64,000 nucleotides of DNA from Armatimonadota bacterium (GCA_026003175.1 BPGT01000001.1:1550001-1614000); one strand, 5' to 3'. Counted from the stretch's first letter, positions 16,851-29,013 are shown. The notes: generated by a model not told the origin, from the sequence alone. Numbers and translations are program-made.

Positions 16851-17429
16851 ATGGAAAGTTACCGTATCTTGATTGCCGAGGATGAGCCGCTGACTCGCAT
16901 GATGCTCCGGGCGCGGCTGGAGAAAATCGGGCATCAGGTAGTGGCTGAGGCAGAGAACGGCGTGCAGGCGGTGCAAGCGGCGCGTGTGCACGAGCCCGAT
17001 TTAATCATCATGGATATCCGTATGCCGGAGCTGGACGGTATTGAGGCAGCGCGCGCCATCATTCAGGAACGCCCCTGCGCCATCGTGTTCCTTACCGCCT
17101 ACAGCGAACAGGAGCTGGTGGAAGCGGCGAGCGAAGCAGGGGCGTTTGGCTATCTGGTGAAGCCGTTCCGCAAAGAGGATTTGGGACCTGCCATCGAGAT
17201 TGCGATGCTTCGATTCCGCGAGCTACAAGCGCGCAACAGGGAGGTGGAGGAGCTAAAGGAAGCCCTCGAAACCCGCAAGTTAATCGAGCGAGCCAAAGGC
17301 ATCCTGATGCAGCGCCTGGGGCTGACCGAAGAAGAGGCGTTCAAACGTATTCATTTTCAGGCACGCAACCAGAATAAGAAGATGCGCGAGATCGCCGAGA
17401 GCATTATCACTGCCGCCGACTTGATTTAG
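16851..17429 (+). CDS. Response regulator with ANTAR RNA-binding output domain
   Basis: The receiver domain (residues 1-120) has the acidic pocket EDE, the phospho-acceptor in IIMDIRMPELDG, the T of FLTAYS and the K of LVKPF. The C-terminal three-helix ANTAR domain (about 135-190: RAKGILMQRLGLTEEEAFKRI, written in part) binds tandem hairpins in leader RNAs and prevents termination. No cognate histidine kinase is adjacent. The hairpin-rich leaders in this window could be ANTAR targets, but that is speculation. It converges with pilT with a 2-base gap. Confidence 0.94.
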   Translation: MESYRILIAEDEPLTRMMLRARLEKIGHQVVAEAENGVQAVQAARVHEPDLIIMDIRMPELDGIEAARAIIQERPCAIVFLTAYSEQELVEAASEAGAFGYLVKPFRKEDLGPAIEIAMLRFRELQARNREVEELKEALETRKLIERAKGILMQRLGLTEEEAFKRIHFQARNQNKKMREIAESIITAADLI

Positions 17430-17431
17430 TA

Positions 17432-18559
17432 TTACCGGTGGCGGAGCATCTGTTTCAGCTCCGCCACGTTTCCGGCGTGCGCCAAAGCCTCCTCGTAGGT
17501 GATAAGCTGTGCAGCAACTAGTTGCTCCAGTGCCTGGTTCAGCGTGTTCATACCGTAGTGTTCGCCCTCACGCATAGCGGCATACAGGTCGTCGGTTTTG
17601 CCATCTTCAATCAATTTGCGCACTGTTGGCGACCCGACCAAAATTTCCACGGCAGGTAGCCTACCTGCTCCATCCGCACGCAATACCAGACGTTGTGCTA
17701 CTGCACAAATTAACGTGTTCGCCAGCTGTACTCGCAAAGGCACACGCTCCTCCGGTGGGAAACTGTTCAGGATGCGTGTGATGGTGGCAGGGGCAGACAT
17801 GGTGTGTAGTGTCGCAATCACCAGATGCCCCAGCTCCGCCGCTGTCAGGGCGACGCGCATGGTTTCCACGTCGCGCATCTCGCCGATGGCAATCACATCT
17901 GGATTCTGACGCAGCACGCTGCGCAGAGCTGTAGCAAAAGAGGCGGTGTCTGTGCCCACTTCGCGCTGCAGAATCACGCTCCGCTTGTCCTCGAAAACGT
18001 ACTCTATCGGCTCCTCGATGGTGACGATATTGGCGGTGCGCGTACGGTTAATCTCCTCAATCATCGCCGCCATCGTGGTCGATTTACCACTGCCGGTTGG
18101 CCCGGTGATGAGGATCAGTCCCTGTTGCTGGGAAACGAAATCTTTAAACACCAGCGGCAAGTTGGCTTCCTCGATCGTGGGCGGTTGCAGAGGAATGATG
18201 CGCAACGCTGCGCTGATACTGCCTCGCTGCAAGAAGAGGTTACAACGCACCCGTGCCATTCCCCCGATGGTGAACACAGTATCAATCTCAGCGTGCTCTT
18301 CCAGCTGTTGCATCTTCTCGTCTACATCCAGAGGTTCCACACTCTCACGGGGATGGGCTGAAGCCAGAAGGGCATCGCGAGCAGCACTGTACAGGATGCT
18401 ATAAGCCAGCTCGTGGCAGTCCAGCGGGGTGAGTGGAGACAGGTCACTGACTACTACTTTCCCATCGATGCGCAGCACCGGAGGGCTACCAGCCTTGAGA
18501 ATGACATCTGAAGCACGTCGCGAGATGGCGTATTCCAGTAAATCGTGAATGTTATGCAT
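17432..18559 (-). CDS. pilT: Type IV pilus retraction ATPase PilT
   Basis: PilT is a hexameric cytoplasmic ATPase that depolymerises type IV pili. The N-terminal SDVILKAGSPPVLRIDGKV domain, the Walker A GPTGSGKST, the Asp box TIEEPIEY, the Walker B IAIGEMRD and the His box HLVIATLHT are all visible. At 375 residues it is slightly longer than typical, with an insertion around residues 55-80 (ASAHPRESVEPLDVDEKMQ, charged). No other pilus genes are nearby. Confidence 0.94.
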   Translation of the reverse strand: MHNIHDLLEYAISRRASDVILKAGSPPVLRIDGKVVVSDLSPLTPLDCHELAYSILYSAARDALLASAHPRESVEPLDVDEKMQQLEEHAEIDTVFTIGGMARVRCNLFLQRGSISAALRIIPLQPPTIEEANLPLVFKDFVSQQQGLILITGPTGSGKSTTMAAMIEEINRTRTANIVTIEEPIEYVFEDKRSVILQREVGTDTASFATALRSVLRQNPDVIAIGEMRDVETMRVALTAAELGHLVIATLHTMSAPATITRILNSFPPEERVPLRVQLANTLICAVAQRLVLRADGAGRLPAVEILVGSPTVRKLIEDGKTDDLYAAMREGEHYGMNTLNQALEQLVAAQLITYEEALAHAGNVAELKQMLRHR

Positions 18560-18671
18560 GACCCAGTTGTATCCTGCTTAACCAGATATAGGGAAGGCGA
18601 AAACGATTCCCTTCTCCATTATATCACAAACCTCGTGTGCTCCTCGCTGTAGGAGGTACGGGGAAAAGGCA

Positions 18672-18701
18672 TTGACATCTTATCGTAAGTGCTGGTAGCA
18701 T
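18672..18701 (+). promoter_or_regulatory. Sigma-70 promoter of the Uma2 gene
   Basis: A perfect -35 TTGACA (18672-18677) and TAGCAT (18696-18701) are separated by 18 bases, 21 bases before the GTG start of the Uma2 gene. A GGAGGGAG ribosome site follows. Confidence 0.65.
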
Positions 18702-18722
18702 GTAGGCGGAGGGAGATAACCG

Positions 18723-19301
18723 GTGGCAGTACGTTCCGCTCCATACATCTCTGAGGCAGATTATCTGCAGGCAGAACGCCAGGCGCAGACCAAAAGCGAG
18801 TACCTTGCCGGTCAAGTGTTCGCGATGGCGGGGGCGTCGCGCGTGCATAACAGGATTACGTTTAATCTGGGGGGACAGCTGTACGCAGCCCTTCGTGGCA
18901 GAACTTGCGAGGCATACATCGGCGATATGCGCGTGAAGGTTCAAAAAGCCAGTGCTTACTTTTATCCCGATGTGGTCGTTGTGTGTGGGCAACCGCAGTT
19001 TGAAGACGAACAAGAGGACAATTTGCTGAATCCGGTGGTTATCGTAGAGGTGCTCTCCCCGTCTACCGAAGACTTTGACCGGACGGAGAAGTTTTTCGCG
19101 TATCAGAAGTTGGATTCGCTACGCGAGTATCTGCTTGTTTCGCAGGATAAGGTGTGCGTAGAACATTTTATCCGCCAGCCCGACGGGCAGTGGCTCAAGC
19201 GAGAATACACGCAGTTGGAGCACACCATCCAGCTGGAAAGTGCAGGTATAGCTCTGCCTGTACAGGCAATCTATGAAGGCGTGACGTTTTCTTCGCCATG
19301 A
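18723..19301 (+). CDS. Uma2 family nuclease-like protein
   Basis: This is a PD-(D/E)xK-fold protein of the Uma2 (DUF820) family, abundant in cyanobacteria and Armatimonadota; its physiological role is unknown. Visible motifs are the N-terminal YLAGQVFAMAGAS, the Asp of YFYPDVVVVC and the E-x-S of VVIVEVLSPSTEDFDRTEKF, then the YLLVSQDK strand. It starts at GTG 18723 after GGAGGGAG. The propeller gene follows 26 bases downstream in the same direction. Confidence 0.9.
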   Translation: MAVRSAPYISEADYLQAERQAQTKSEYLAGQVFAMAGASRVHNRITFNLGGQLYAALRGRTCEAYIGDMRVKVQKASAYFYPDVVVVCGQPQFEDEQEDNLLNPVVIVEVLSPSTEDFDRTEKFFAYQKLDSLREYLLVSQDKVCVEHFIRQPDGQWLKREYTQLEHTIQLESAGIALPVQAIYEGVTFSSP

Positions 19302-19327
19302 CGTCCCACTTGACTGAGAGGTGCACG

Positions 19328-21596
19328 ATGCAAGAGGTACTAATGATAGCATTGCCCTTGATGCTGGTTATAGCCGCAGCCACTCAGGCACAGCCTGCGT
19401 CAGATACCCCTTTCCTTCAGGAAACCGCCGAGCGCTACTCGCTGGGCTCCCCCGATGCCAATGACGTGCGTTCTGTTGCTGTAGACGCACAGGGCAGTGC
19501 ATGGGCGGCGACGCGCGCCGGCGTGTACACTCTAACTAAAGCGCGAAACCGCTGGCAGGCAATGACCTCTCCTGACCATGTGGGGCCCGCTTTCGTTGTG
19601 TTCGCGGATAGCCGGGGGTACCATCTGGGCAGGCGCATGGGATGGATTGTACCGTGCAGCAGGCGATGGTTTGCAGAAGGTATCCGGGATTACGCAACCG
19701 GTATCCGCTCTATGCGAGGTGGATGGGGAGATAGTGGCTTTTGGTCCCGACGGAATGTGGCGCGTGAAAGGGAACACGGTCATCCCACAAAAGCTACCCT
19801 GCGCCCGGAGTGTGCGGGCAGTGCTTCCAGATAGCAAGGGTGGCATCTGGATTGGCACCGATGTCGGGTTGTTCCACTACTCATCCGCGGGCACGGCCTG
19901 GCGGTATGACGAAGAATATCTGCTCAGCGCATCGGTGCGCGGGCTGGCGTTCGCGCCGGGTGGCGACCTATGGATTGGCGGACTGGGCGGGATCACCATC
20001 CATCGTGAAAGCAAACGGGCAGGGCATCTGACGGTCGCCGATGGCTTACCCAGCATGCAGGTGCGGTGTGTGCGTCGCGCCCCCGATGGCAGGATGTGGA
20101 TTGGTACACCTGCGGGCGTTGTGCGTACAGATGGCCAGCGATGGTCACTGCTTCACAGCTTGCGCTGGTTGCCGGACGACGACGTGCGCGATGTGGCTTT
20201 TGACGGTGACGGAACAGCGTGGGTGGCTACCGCCGGGGGCGTGAGCGCGATACGCCGGCGTATGATGACCCTCGTTGAGAAAGCAGAACACTACCTGAGC
20301 ATCTGCCTGGCTCGGCATGTGCGGGAACCGGGGTTGGTAGAGAAGTGCCTCTTGCAGGTTCCGGGCGACGTGAACACGTGGAGACCGCGCGACGACGATA
20401 ACGACGGCGAGTACACCAGCATGTACCTAGTGATGGAATGCTTCCGATATGCCGTGACAAAAGACCCCGCTGCTCGTGCCAACGCCCGCAAAGCCTTTGG
20501 CGCGCTGCGTTTCCTGCAAACGGTCACTGGCACGCCCGGGTTTGTGGCGCGGACGGTGATTCCCGCGAACTGGGAGCCAATGAACGACCCCAACCGCGTG
20601 TACACCGATGCCGAGTGGGCGGACGAGCACGTCAGCGACCCGCGCCACAAGCGCGTGCATGAGCGGTGGCGATTAAGCAAGGACGGCAGGTGGCTGTGGA
20701 AAGGCGATACCAGCAGCGACGAGATCACCGGGCATTTCTACGGCTATCTGTTCTTTTACGACCTCGTTGCCGACGAACAGGATAAGGCGCAGGTGCGTGA
20801 GCATGTACGCCGCGTGATGGACTATATCATTGAAGGTGGGTATGTATTGCGCGACATCGACAGTATGCACACGCGATGGGGGGTCTGGTCGCCCGATAAG
20901 CTGAATGCAGACCCCGATTGGGCTCCTGAACGCGGCATCAACTCGTTAGAGATACTTTCTTTCCTCAAAGCGACCTACCATATCACCGGTGATGTGAAGT
21001 ACGAGCGTGAATACCGCAAGCTGCTGGACGAACACGGCTATCGTGAGAACGTAAAGCGAGCGAAGACCTTCAACCCGGCATGGCGCACGCACATCGACGA
21101 TGAGCTGCTTGCTCTAGCTTTCCCGGCTTTGCTCCTGTACGAAAACGACCCCGATCTGAAGCGGCTATACCGGCAGGTACTGGACATATGGTACGAAGGG
21201 GTGAAACATGACCAGAACCCCTGGTTCCACTTCCTGTATGCATCGCTCACCGGCTCTTCGCCGGAGATGGAAGACTCGCTGATGTTCCTGCGTGATGCAC
21301 CGCTGGACCTGGTGCGCTGGACGGTGGACAACACCCGACGCGAAGACCTGAAGCTGGTGCGTTCACCGGAGATAGAAAGCTGGCAAACCGACCGTCTTCC
21401 ACCGCCCAGCGAGCGAGGTGTGATGCGCTGGGATGACAATCCCTGGCGCGCCGTACAGGGAGATGGTGGGCGTACCGAGAGTGACGGCGTGTTCTGGTTG
21501 TTGCCCTACTGGATGGGCAGATACTATGGCTATATCCAGCCACCTACGCAAAGCAAGCAGGCTGTAACCTGGCAACATGTGGAACAGTCTAATTAG
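19328..21596 (+). CDS. Secreted propeller protein with helical C-terminal domain, frameshifted here
   Basis: A signal peptide (MQEVLMIALPLMLVIAAATQA) is followed by two-component-regulator-type propeller repeats (D-x-x-G-x-x-W-x-G-T/A-x-x-G-L/V) up to about residue 320. A roughly 420-residue helical region follows, with YTSMYLVMECFRYAVTKDP, rich in W, Y, D and E, which may be an alpha/alpha toroid. The reading frame changes at the GGGGG of 19614-19618, next to GGTACC. Removing one G joins FADSRG directly to TIWAGAWDGLYRA, a perfect repeat. I therefore treat it as one gene with a +1 indel. ATG 19328 is preceded by GAGAGGT. The function is unknown; a surface sensor or glycan-active protein is possible. 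Confidence 0.75.
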
Positions 21597-21625
21597 ATGT
21601 AAGCACGCGAAGGGAGGGTATTCCT

Positions 21626-22702
21626 ATGAAAACTCTTGTCTCCCGTTGGAGATTGCTGGTGGCGGCAGTGGTGCTTGCCGTTGGGGTAGCGATATCTGTA
21701 CCTGCATCGGCAGACGACCTCGGCAAGCTGTTCAAAAAGACCGAGAGCGGCAAGAGTAAATCGGACGATAAGTCGTCGCCCAGCAAGAGCGAAGGGCGCA
21801 GTACGCCGTCCGTGTCGCCCAACAACGACAAATCTGGCGCAAATGACAACGACCTGTTCCGCAAGCGAGGTAGCAACAGTTCGTCTCCATCGCCTACGCG
21901 CCGGCCCATTCCGTCGCCGTACGCTTCGGGAAATCGCCCTCAGCCCAGCGGAGGCGACAATCAGCCGCCTGTCGGACAGGGCGATTACTGGGTGTATCCT
22001 TCTGAAGTGGAAACGCCTTTCGGCAACCGCCCACGCCCATCCAGCAACGGTATGATCAACCTTGCCCGCAGAACCGGCGAGTGGCAGCCGAAGATTTACT
22101 TCCCGCCAGTCAACGACCAGTACCGACGTCACTATCCGCGTGGTGTCGCATATGGTTTCTATCTGCGCGTGTACGAGCCGTATCGGGCGTGTCCGTCGGT
22201 GTATGTGTTCTACCCGACGATGCCTGCTTACATCTCCACCGAGCGCATCGTGGTGATAGAGCGACCGGTGTTCGTAGAGGTGCCGGTGTTCACCTACCGC
22301 GAGAGCTACTATCTGGAACGCAACCTGCCCTCTCGGCTGGATGTGACCATCGGCGACATCCAACGGGCATGGCGGTACAACAGTCCCGACCTGATACGCC
22401 GACATCTGCGCTTCGATATGTACGTGGCGGTGTACCTGCGCGGCAAGTACGCCTACTCGATACCCGCTGAGGACTATTGGACGATGACTGTAGATGCTAT
22501 GCGCAACACCCGCACGGTGCGCTTTGCCTTCGATGAGATTCGCAAGCGCACAAACGACGCCTACGTGCTCTACGGGCAGCACGTGTACGAGGACGAGGAC
22601 GGACAGGTACGCACGACCTATATCAGCTATACCCTCGAGCGCATGGGCGGCGAGTGGATTATCACCGAGGTAGGTTCCAGCCCAGAGCCGATAGTGCAGT
22701 AA
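21626..22702 (+). CDS. Secreted protein of unknown function with Ser/Lys-rich linker
   Basis: A signal peptide (about residues 1-29, ending PASA) is followed by a 120-residue low-complexity stretch rich in S, K, P, D and G. A Tyr/Arg/Pro-rich segment follows (YGFYLRVYEPYRACPSVYVF), then a compact C-terminal domain (about 235-355) with an alternating helix-strand pattern that could be SnoaL/NTF2-like (DIQRAWRYNSPDLIRRHL, EWIITEV). An AGGGAGG ribosome site precedes ATG 21626. I do not recognise a named family. Confidence 0.7.
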   Translation: MKTLVSRWRLLVAAVVLAVGVAISVPASADDLGKLFKKTESGKSKSDDKSSPSKSEGRSTPSVSPNNDKSGANDNDLFRKRGSNSSSPSPTRRPIPSPYASGNRPQPSGGDNQPPVGQGDYWVYPSEVETPFGNRPRPSSNGMINLARRTGEWQPKIYFPPVNDQYRRHYPRGVAYGFYLRVYEPYRACPSVYVFYPTMPAYISTERIVVIERPVFVEVPVFTYRESYYLERNLPSRLDVTIGDIQRAWRYNSPDLIRRHLRFDMYVAVYLRGKYAYSIPAEDYWTMTVDAMRNTRTVRFAFDEIRKRTNDAYVLYGQHVYEDEDGQVRTTYISYTLERMGGEWIITEVGSSPEPIVQ

Positions 22703-22881
22703 TACGGCTCTGATAGCGTTTGACGCAGGGGGCACGGAAGGGAAACATTACCTGTCACCGTGCCCTCGTGCTCTCTGTGGTTCCGGTTTGCAACGATTAC
22801 CACACCCTTTACCTCCAGAATCACTTCAGGTTTGCCGATATTTCTATCAGGTGCTGCTAAGATACCCCAAAGGATAACGGC

Positions 22882-24996
<2,115 letters not shown>

Positions 24997-25009
24997 GGAG
25001 GAGTGTCAG

Positions 25010-26146
25010 ATGGCTAATATACGTAAATATCAAGCAAAAACCATTACGGAAGCACTGGCAATGGTTCGCGCCGATTTGGGGCGTGATGCGGTGATTGTGC
25101 AAACGCGCAAGGTGAACAAGCGCGTGCTGGGTGTGTGGGGGCGCGAGATGGTGGAGGTATGGGCTTCAGACAACCCCGAACTGGAAAACCTGCGCCGCCC
25201 GCAAAAAGCTGCAGCTCCTGTGGCTGCGCAGCCTGCCGTAGAAGAGTCGTCCCGTATTGAGCAACTGGAACACGAAATCCAGAACCTGAAAGCGATGATT
25301 GCTCAGCTGGCGCGACAGGGGGTGGCGGTAGTAGCGGGTGATGCTTCTGTTGGCGCGTGCACGGAGAACCGATGGTTTGCTCTGTTGCGGGAGGCGGAAG
25401 TGGAGGAAGAGGTCATTCGCAGCCTGCTGCAGTCTGCCCCTGAGGATACCCTTTCCGAAAGCGCGCTGCAATCGCTCGTTGCCGACAGACTGCCTACTTC
25501 TGGCGCCATTGCGCTGCAGGAAGGACATCCCAAAGTGGTAATGATGGTGGGACCGACAGGCGTGGGCAAGACCACCACTATCGCCAAGCTGGCAGCGCAG
25601 TACGCGCTTCTGCAGAAGCGTCGCGTAGGGCTGATTACCATTGACACCTACCGCATCGCCGCGGTGGAGCAACTACGCACCTACAGCCAGATTATCGACG
25701 TGCCCATTCGCGTGGTATACAGCAGTAGCGAATTGCTCGCCGCCGTACACGAGTTCGCCAGCATGGACGTGGTGTTTGTGGATACTGCTGGGCGCAGCCA
25801 GCGCAACAGCATGCAAATCGGTGAGCTCAAAGCCTGTTGCGAACGGCTCAACGACTGTGAGGTGCATCTGGTGCTCAGCAGTACTACCAAAACAAGCGAC
25901 CTGTACGACATCGTGCAACGCTTTTCGGTGATGCCCTTGCACCGGGTGATATGGACAAAGCTGGACGAGAGCACCACCTTTGGCAACATACTGAACGTGG
26001 CGGTGAAGCATCCTCTACCCATCTCGTACATTACCACCGGACAGCGCGTGCCAGAGGATGTGGAAGTCGCTGAGGCGAATAAGCTGGCGTTACTGGTGGT
26101 GGGCGGAGCAGCTGCCCCCATCCTGATTCCGACGCCAGCCGCATGA
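25010..26146 (+). CDS. flhF: Flagellar biosynthesis GTPase FlhF
   Basis: FlhF is an SRP-type GTPase that sets the site and number of flagella. The N-terminal B domain (RKYQAKTITEALAMVRADLG...VIVQTRKV) is followed by an N domain. The GTPase has P-loop VGPTGVGKTTTIAKLA near residue 185, IDTYRIAAVEQL, VDTAGRS and the WTKLDE specificity motif. ATG 25010 follows AAGGAGGAG. The partner ATPase flhG/ylxH does not follow; instead a glycosyltransferase overlaps the stop codon. Confidence 0.95.
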   Translation: MANIRKYQAKTITEALAMVRADLGRDAVIVQTRKVNKRVLGVWGREMVEVWASDNPELENLRRPQKAAAPVAAQPAVEESSRIEQLEHEIQNLKAMIAQLARQGVAVVAGDASVGACTENRWFALLREAEVEEEVIRSLLQSAPEDTLSESALQSLVADRLPTSGAIALQEGHPKVVMMVGPTGVGKTTTIAKLAAQYALLQKRRVGLITIDTYRIAAVEQLRTYSQIIDVPIRVVYSSSELLAAVHEFASMDVVFVDTAGRSQRNSMQIGELKACCERLNDCEVHLVLSSTTKTSDLYDIVQRFSVMPLHRVIWTKLDESTTFGNILNVAVKHPLPISYITTGQRVPEDVEVAEANKLALLVVGGAAAPILIPTPAA

Positions 26147-27081
26147 GTATCGCACTGTCGCTCATTATCGTCAACTGGAACACGCGCGAGCACCTTCGTG
26201 CTTGCCTGCGTTCTATCTTCGCATATCCCCCTGATGAGCCGTTTGAGGTATGGGTGGTGGACAACGCCTCGTCCGACGGCAGCGTGCAGATGGTACGTGA
26301 GCAGTTTCCGCAAGTGTACCTCATCGCGAACGAGCGAAACGTAGGCTACGGCAGGGCGAACAATCAAGCACTTCGGCAGGCGCAGGGCGAGTTCGCACTG
26401 ATTTTGAACAGCGACATCGAAGCCACCCCCAACGCCTTACAGGCGCTGATAGATTTCATGCGCCAGCACCCCGATGCGCACGCCGCCGGAGGGCAGCTCA
26501 TTCTGCCAGATGGGAGCATCCAGCCTTCCTGTTCCGAGCGGCTCACACTGTGGGCGGTGTTTTGCGAGCAGAGCCTGCTGGCGAAGGCGTTTCCCCGCTC
26601 GCGCCTGTTTGGGGGATATACTCTAACGTGGTGGGGTTACGACAGCGTGCGCGAGGTGGAGCAGGTGGTCGGGGCATGCCTGATACTTCGTCGCCAGCCC
26701 GATGGTTATTTTCCCCTCTTCGACGAACGCTACTTCATGTATGCTGAAGACACCGAGCTGTGCCACCGTATTCGCCAGAGCGGAGGACGTATTTACTATG
26801 TGCCGCACGCCAGGTTCAAGCACCATCTAGGCGCAAGCAGTGAACAAGAGACGGTGCGTACCGAGATGGTGAAAGCGTACAATCGCAGCCGCCTTCTCTT
26901 CTTTCACGAGGTGCACGGCGCGTGGAGTGTGCCCGTTTATCGCCTGCTTATCGCAATGGGTGCATTGCTGAGGATGACACTATGGACAGGCGCGTGGTTG
27001 CTGGGGAAACCAAGCCGTGCTCATGCAGCGCGTCACGCCGCCATGTTCTGGGAGGTGTTTAAGGATGCGTGGAGGAGTTAA
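26143..27081 (+). CDS. Family 2 glycosyltransferase, rhamnosyltransferase-like
   Basis: The GT-A fold has the N-terminal LSLIIVNWNTREHLRACLRS block, the nucleotide-sugar Asp in VVDNASSDGS, the ILNSDIE DxD-like motif near residue 90, and the acceptor-side ERYFMYAEDTELCHRI block near 200. A C-terminal amphipathic or membrane-associated region follows (about 255-300). It begins inside the flhF stop (ATGA), so it is translationally coupled to a flagellar gene. That makes flagellin or envelope glycosylation a reasonable but unproven role. Its 3' end overlaps the convergent Uma2 remnant by 23 bases. Confidence 0.88.
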   Translation: MSIALSLIIVNWNTREHLRACLRSIFAYPPDEPFEVWVVDNASSDGSVQMVREQFPQVYLIANERNVGYGRANNQALRQAQGEFALILNSDIEATPNALQALIDFMRQHPDAHAAGGQLILPDGSIQPSCSERLTLWAVFCEQSLLAKAFPRSRLFGGYTLTWWGYDSVREVEQVVGACLILRRQPDGYFPLFDERYFMYAEDTELCHRIRQSGGRIYYVPHARFKHHLGASSEQETVRTEMVKAYNRSRLLFFHEVHGAWSVPVYRLLIAMGALLRMTLWTGAWLLGKPSRAHAARHAAMFWEVFKDAWRS

Positions 27082-27554
27082 GCAATCCCCACGCCCTGAA
27101 GACCTTTATCGGCTCCGGCTGTTGCCATAGCCATTCCACCTGTATCCACAACCCCTCCAGCACTTTGCTGTGATAGACGCCTTTGGATGCTATCAGCATC
27201 GCCTGGTACGCGCCGTCTTCGTCAAGCTGGTAAAACTCTGCCCGCTTGCGTTCGGGGTCTATCAACCAGTATTCGCGCACACCTGCGGCTTCGTACTCGT
27301 AGAATTTCTCGCCCCGGTCGCGGGCACGGCTTTCCGGGCTGATAACCTCCACCACCAGGTCCGCCGCGCCGTCCAGGTAGTTCTCTTTCAACCGGTGCAG
27401 ATTGGCGTTAGACACGAGCAACAGGTCAGGAGCACGGCTCAGGACTTATAGGCACGACCTCTCCTTCCACCCGCTCTGCATGGGTATCTTCATCCAGCCA
27501 CTCGTAGAACTGCTCGCAACTCATTCGGGCAGCAGATGCTAGCGTCGCCATCAT
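27059..27554 (-). pseudogene. Uma2 family gene with internal deletion
   Basis: An ATG pair at 27554 with GAGGTGATTC upstream opens a typical Uma2 N terminus (ATLASAARMSCEQFYEWLDE...GEVVPISP), which stops at a TGA near 27430. In a different frame, a typical Uma2 C-terminal half begins with SRAPDLLLVSNANLHRL and includes the active-site LVVEVISPESRARDRGEKF. In relatives about 50-60 residues separate the SP and RAPDLL motifs, so a deletion of roughly 150 bases has fused the two halves out of frame. Unlike the +1 frameshifts elsewhere, this is real decay. Confidence 0.8.
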
Positions 27555-27580
27555 GAATCACCTCAGAGCTATTATACCTG

Positions 27581-28927
27581 CTAATGCAACGGTGGAAGAA
27601 TATCCTTCTGCAGTTCCAGCATTTCGTCCACCATCTGCACCGCGTTGCGATAGGAATCCACCGTCGGATCCAACAGCACCGCTTGTAGCAGTTTGTCTTT
27701 CGAGTGTTCGGCGAATGCTTCCACTAACAGCTGGTGGATGCTCGCCTGCAGGCGCAACATCGCTGCAATGGCTTCAGGCAGAGGTTCCATCCGCAGCGGG
27801 TGAATACCGTCCGCGTCGCCGATGGCGGGCACTTCCACCACCGTCTCATCCGGCAGGTTCGGAATCGCACCGTGATTGGGCACATTGACCGCAGGCAGTT
27901 CATGGCGCACTCCGCAGGCGAGGGATTCCATAATAGGCGCAGCCAGTTCGCCTGAGGGTTGCAGGGGGGCGTCTTCCAGCCGCCAGGGTTGTGATGGCTC
28001 TGGTTTCCAGGGGCGGCGTGTGGGGTCGCCCGTTAGCGAGTAGACAAACTCGGGGATGCGTCCGGTCTGCCAGGGGTGACCGTCGGCGGGGTCATAGAAG
28101 TACTGCAGCTGGCTGCAGACGAACTCATCCGCCCAGCGGATGTACTCGCCATAGTGGTTGGCAGCCGGCGAAGGATACAGCCCGAACCGTCGGAACAGGA
28201 TGCGTCCTAATCCTATCTCGTGCCAATCGGAGAGCCAGTCACCCTCGCGCTCCTTCTCGCGCAGGAGGGGGTACAGGTCTTCACCGGTGCGCTTGTGGCG
28301 TATTGTCTGAAACCAGGTGAAATGGTTGATTCCGCACGCGGTGGCTTCTATCTGCTCGGCGGGAATGCCCAGAATGCGTGCGATTTGCTCCAACCCCATG
28401 AAGAAGCCGTGGCACAGCCCGACCACGCGAATGCTGGTCAATCGCGATACCGCCTCGCACAGCTTGTGTTCGGGGTTAGTAAAATTGATGAGCCAAGCCT
28501 CAGGGCATAATCGCTCCATTGCGCGGGCAATCTCGATGGTGGGCGCCATGTTGCGTAGCGCGTGGAACAGCCCGCCGGGACCGCCGTTCTCGCCGAATAC
28601 CTGTCGAAAGCCGTACTTGCGCGGAATATGAAAGTCCTGTGACCAGTACAGGAAACGGTTGACCTCGATGGCGGACACTGCAAACTGCGCTCCGTCCAGC
28701 GCATGGTGCAGGTCGGTGGTAGCCTCTATGGCCGCTTTCACACCCATCTTCTCAGCCACGTAACGGGCGTAGCGTTCCACATCGTGCAGGTGCCCAGCGA
28801 CCTGGTCCATCAGCACGAGATGCACACCTGCTTCGGTGAGCGGTTTGCTCAGCAACACGTCACGGATGGTAGAGGGCCCAAACGACCGACTTCCCGCGCC
28901 AATCAGCGCTATCTTCACCAGCGGCAT
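27581..28927 (-). CDS. Family 4 glycoside hydrolase (alpha-glucosidase/galactosidase type)
   Basis: GH4 enzymes use NAD+ and Mn2+ in an oxidation-elimination mechanism. The N-terminal Rossmann motif IGAGSRSFG, the metal-site NPEHKLCEAV, the catalytic Cys in VVGLCHG near residue 172 and the conserved His in GINHFTW near 200 are present. ATG 28927, preceded by GGGGGA, gives 448 residues, within the family range. The protein has no signal peptide, so it acts on imported di- or oligosaccharides. Substrate anomer and sugar cannot be told from sequence alone. Confidence 0.92.
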   Translation of the reverse strand: MPLVKIALIGAGSRSFGPSTIRDVLLSKPLTEAGVHLVLMDQVAGHLHDVERYARYVAEKMGVKAAIEATTDLHHALDGAQFAVSAIEVNRFLYWSQDFHIPRKYGFRQVFGENGGPGGLFHALRNMAPTIEIARAMERLCPEAWLINFTNPEHKLCEAVSRLTSIRVVGLCHGFFMGLEQIARILGIPAEQIEATACGINHFTWFQTIRHKRTGEDLYPLLREKEREGDWLSDWHEIGLGRILFRRFGLYPSPAANHYGEYIRWADEFVCSQLQYFYDPADGHPWQTGRIPEFVYSLTGDPTRRPWKPEPSQPWRLEDAPLQPSGELAAPIMESLACGVRHELPAVNVPNHGAIPNLPDETVVEVPAIGDADGIHPLRMEPLPEAIAAMLRLQASIHQLLVEAFAEHSKDKLLQAVLLDPTVDSYRNAVQMVDEMLELQKDILPPLH

Positions 28928-29013
28928 AATGTCCCCCAGTTGCAAAAGGTGGTTCATCTATGGTTTCGAGTCGGGGGTGGGTAACTCCTGCTCCTCCCCA
29001 GATCTCCTGTAGC

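Noticed and set aside
21593-22735. Long open frame on the minus strand opposite the secreted Ser/Lys-rich protein
   Set aside because: It has no ribosome site and no family resemblance, its composition is what the antisense of a GC-rich gene gives, and the opposite strand has a signal peptide.
22729-22768. GGGCACGG/CCGTGCCC stem after the secreted protein gene as a terminator
   Set aside because: The 20-base loop and lack of a U-run make it weak; not listed as a feature.
22829-22850. GCCGATAT upstream of flhA as a sigma-28 flagellar -10 element
   Set aside because: No TAAA-like -35 lies about 15 bases upstream, and flhA is usually not a sigma-28 gene.
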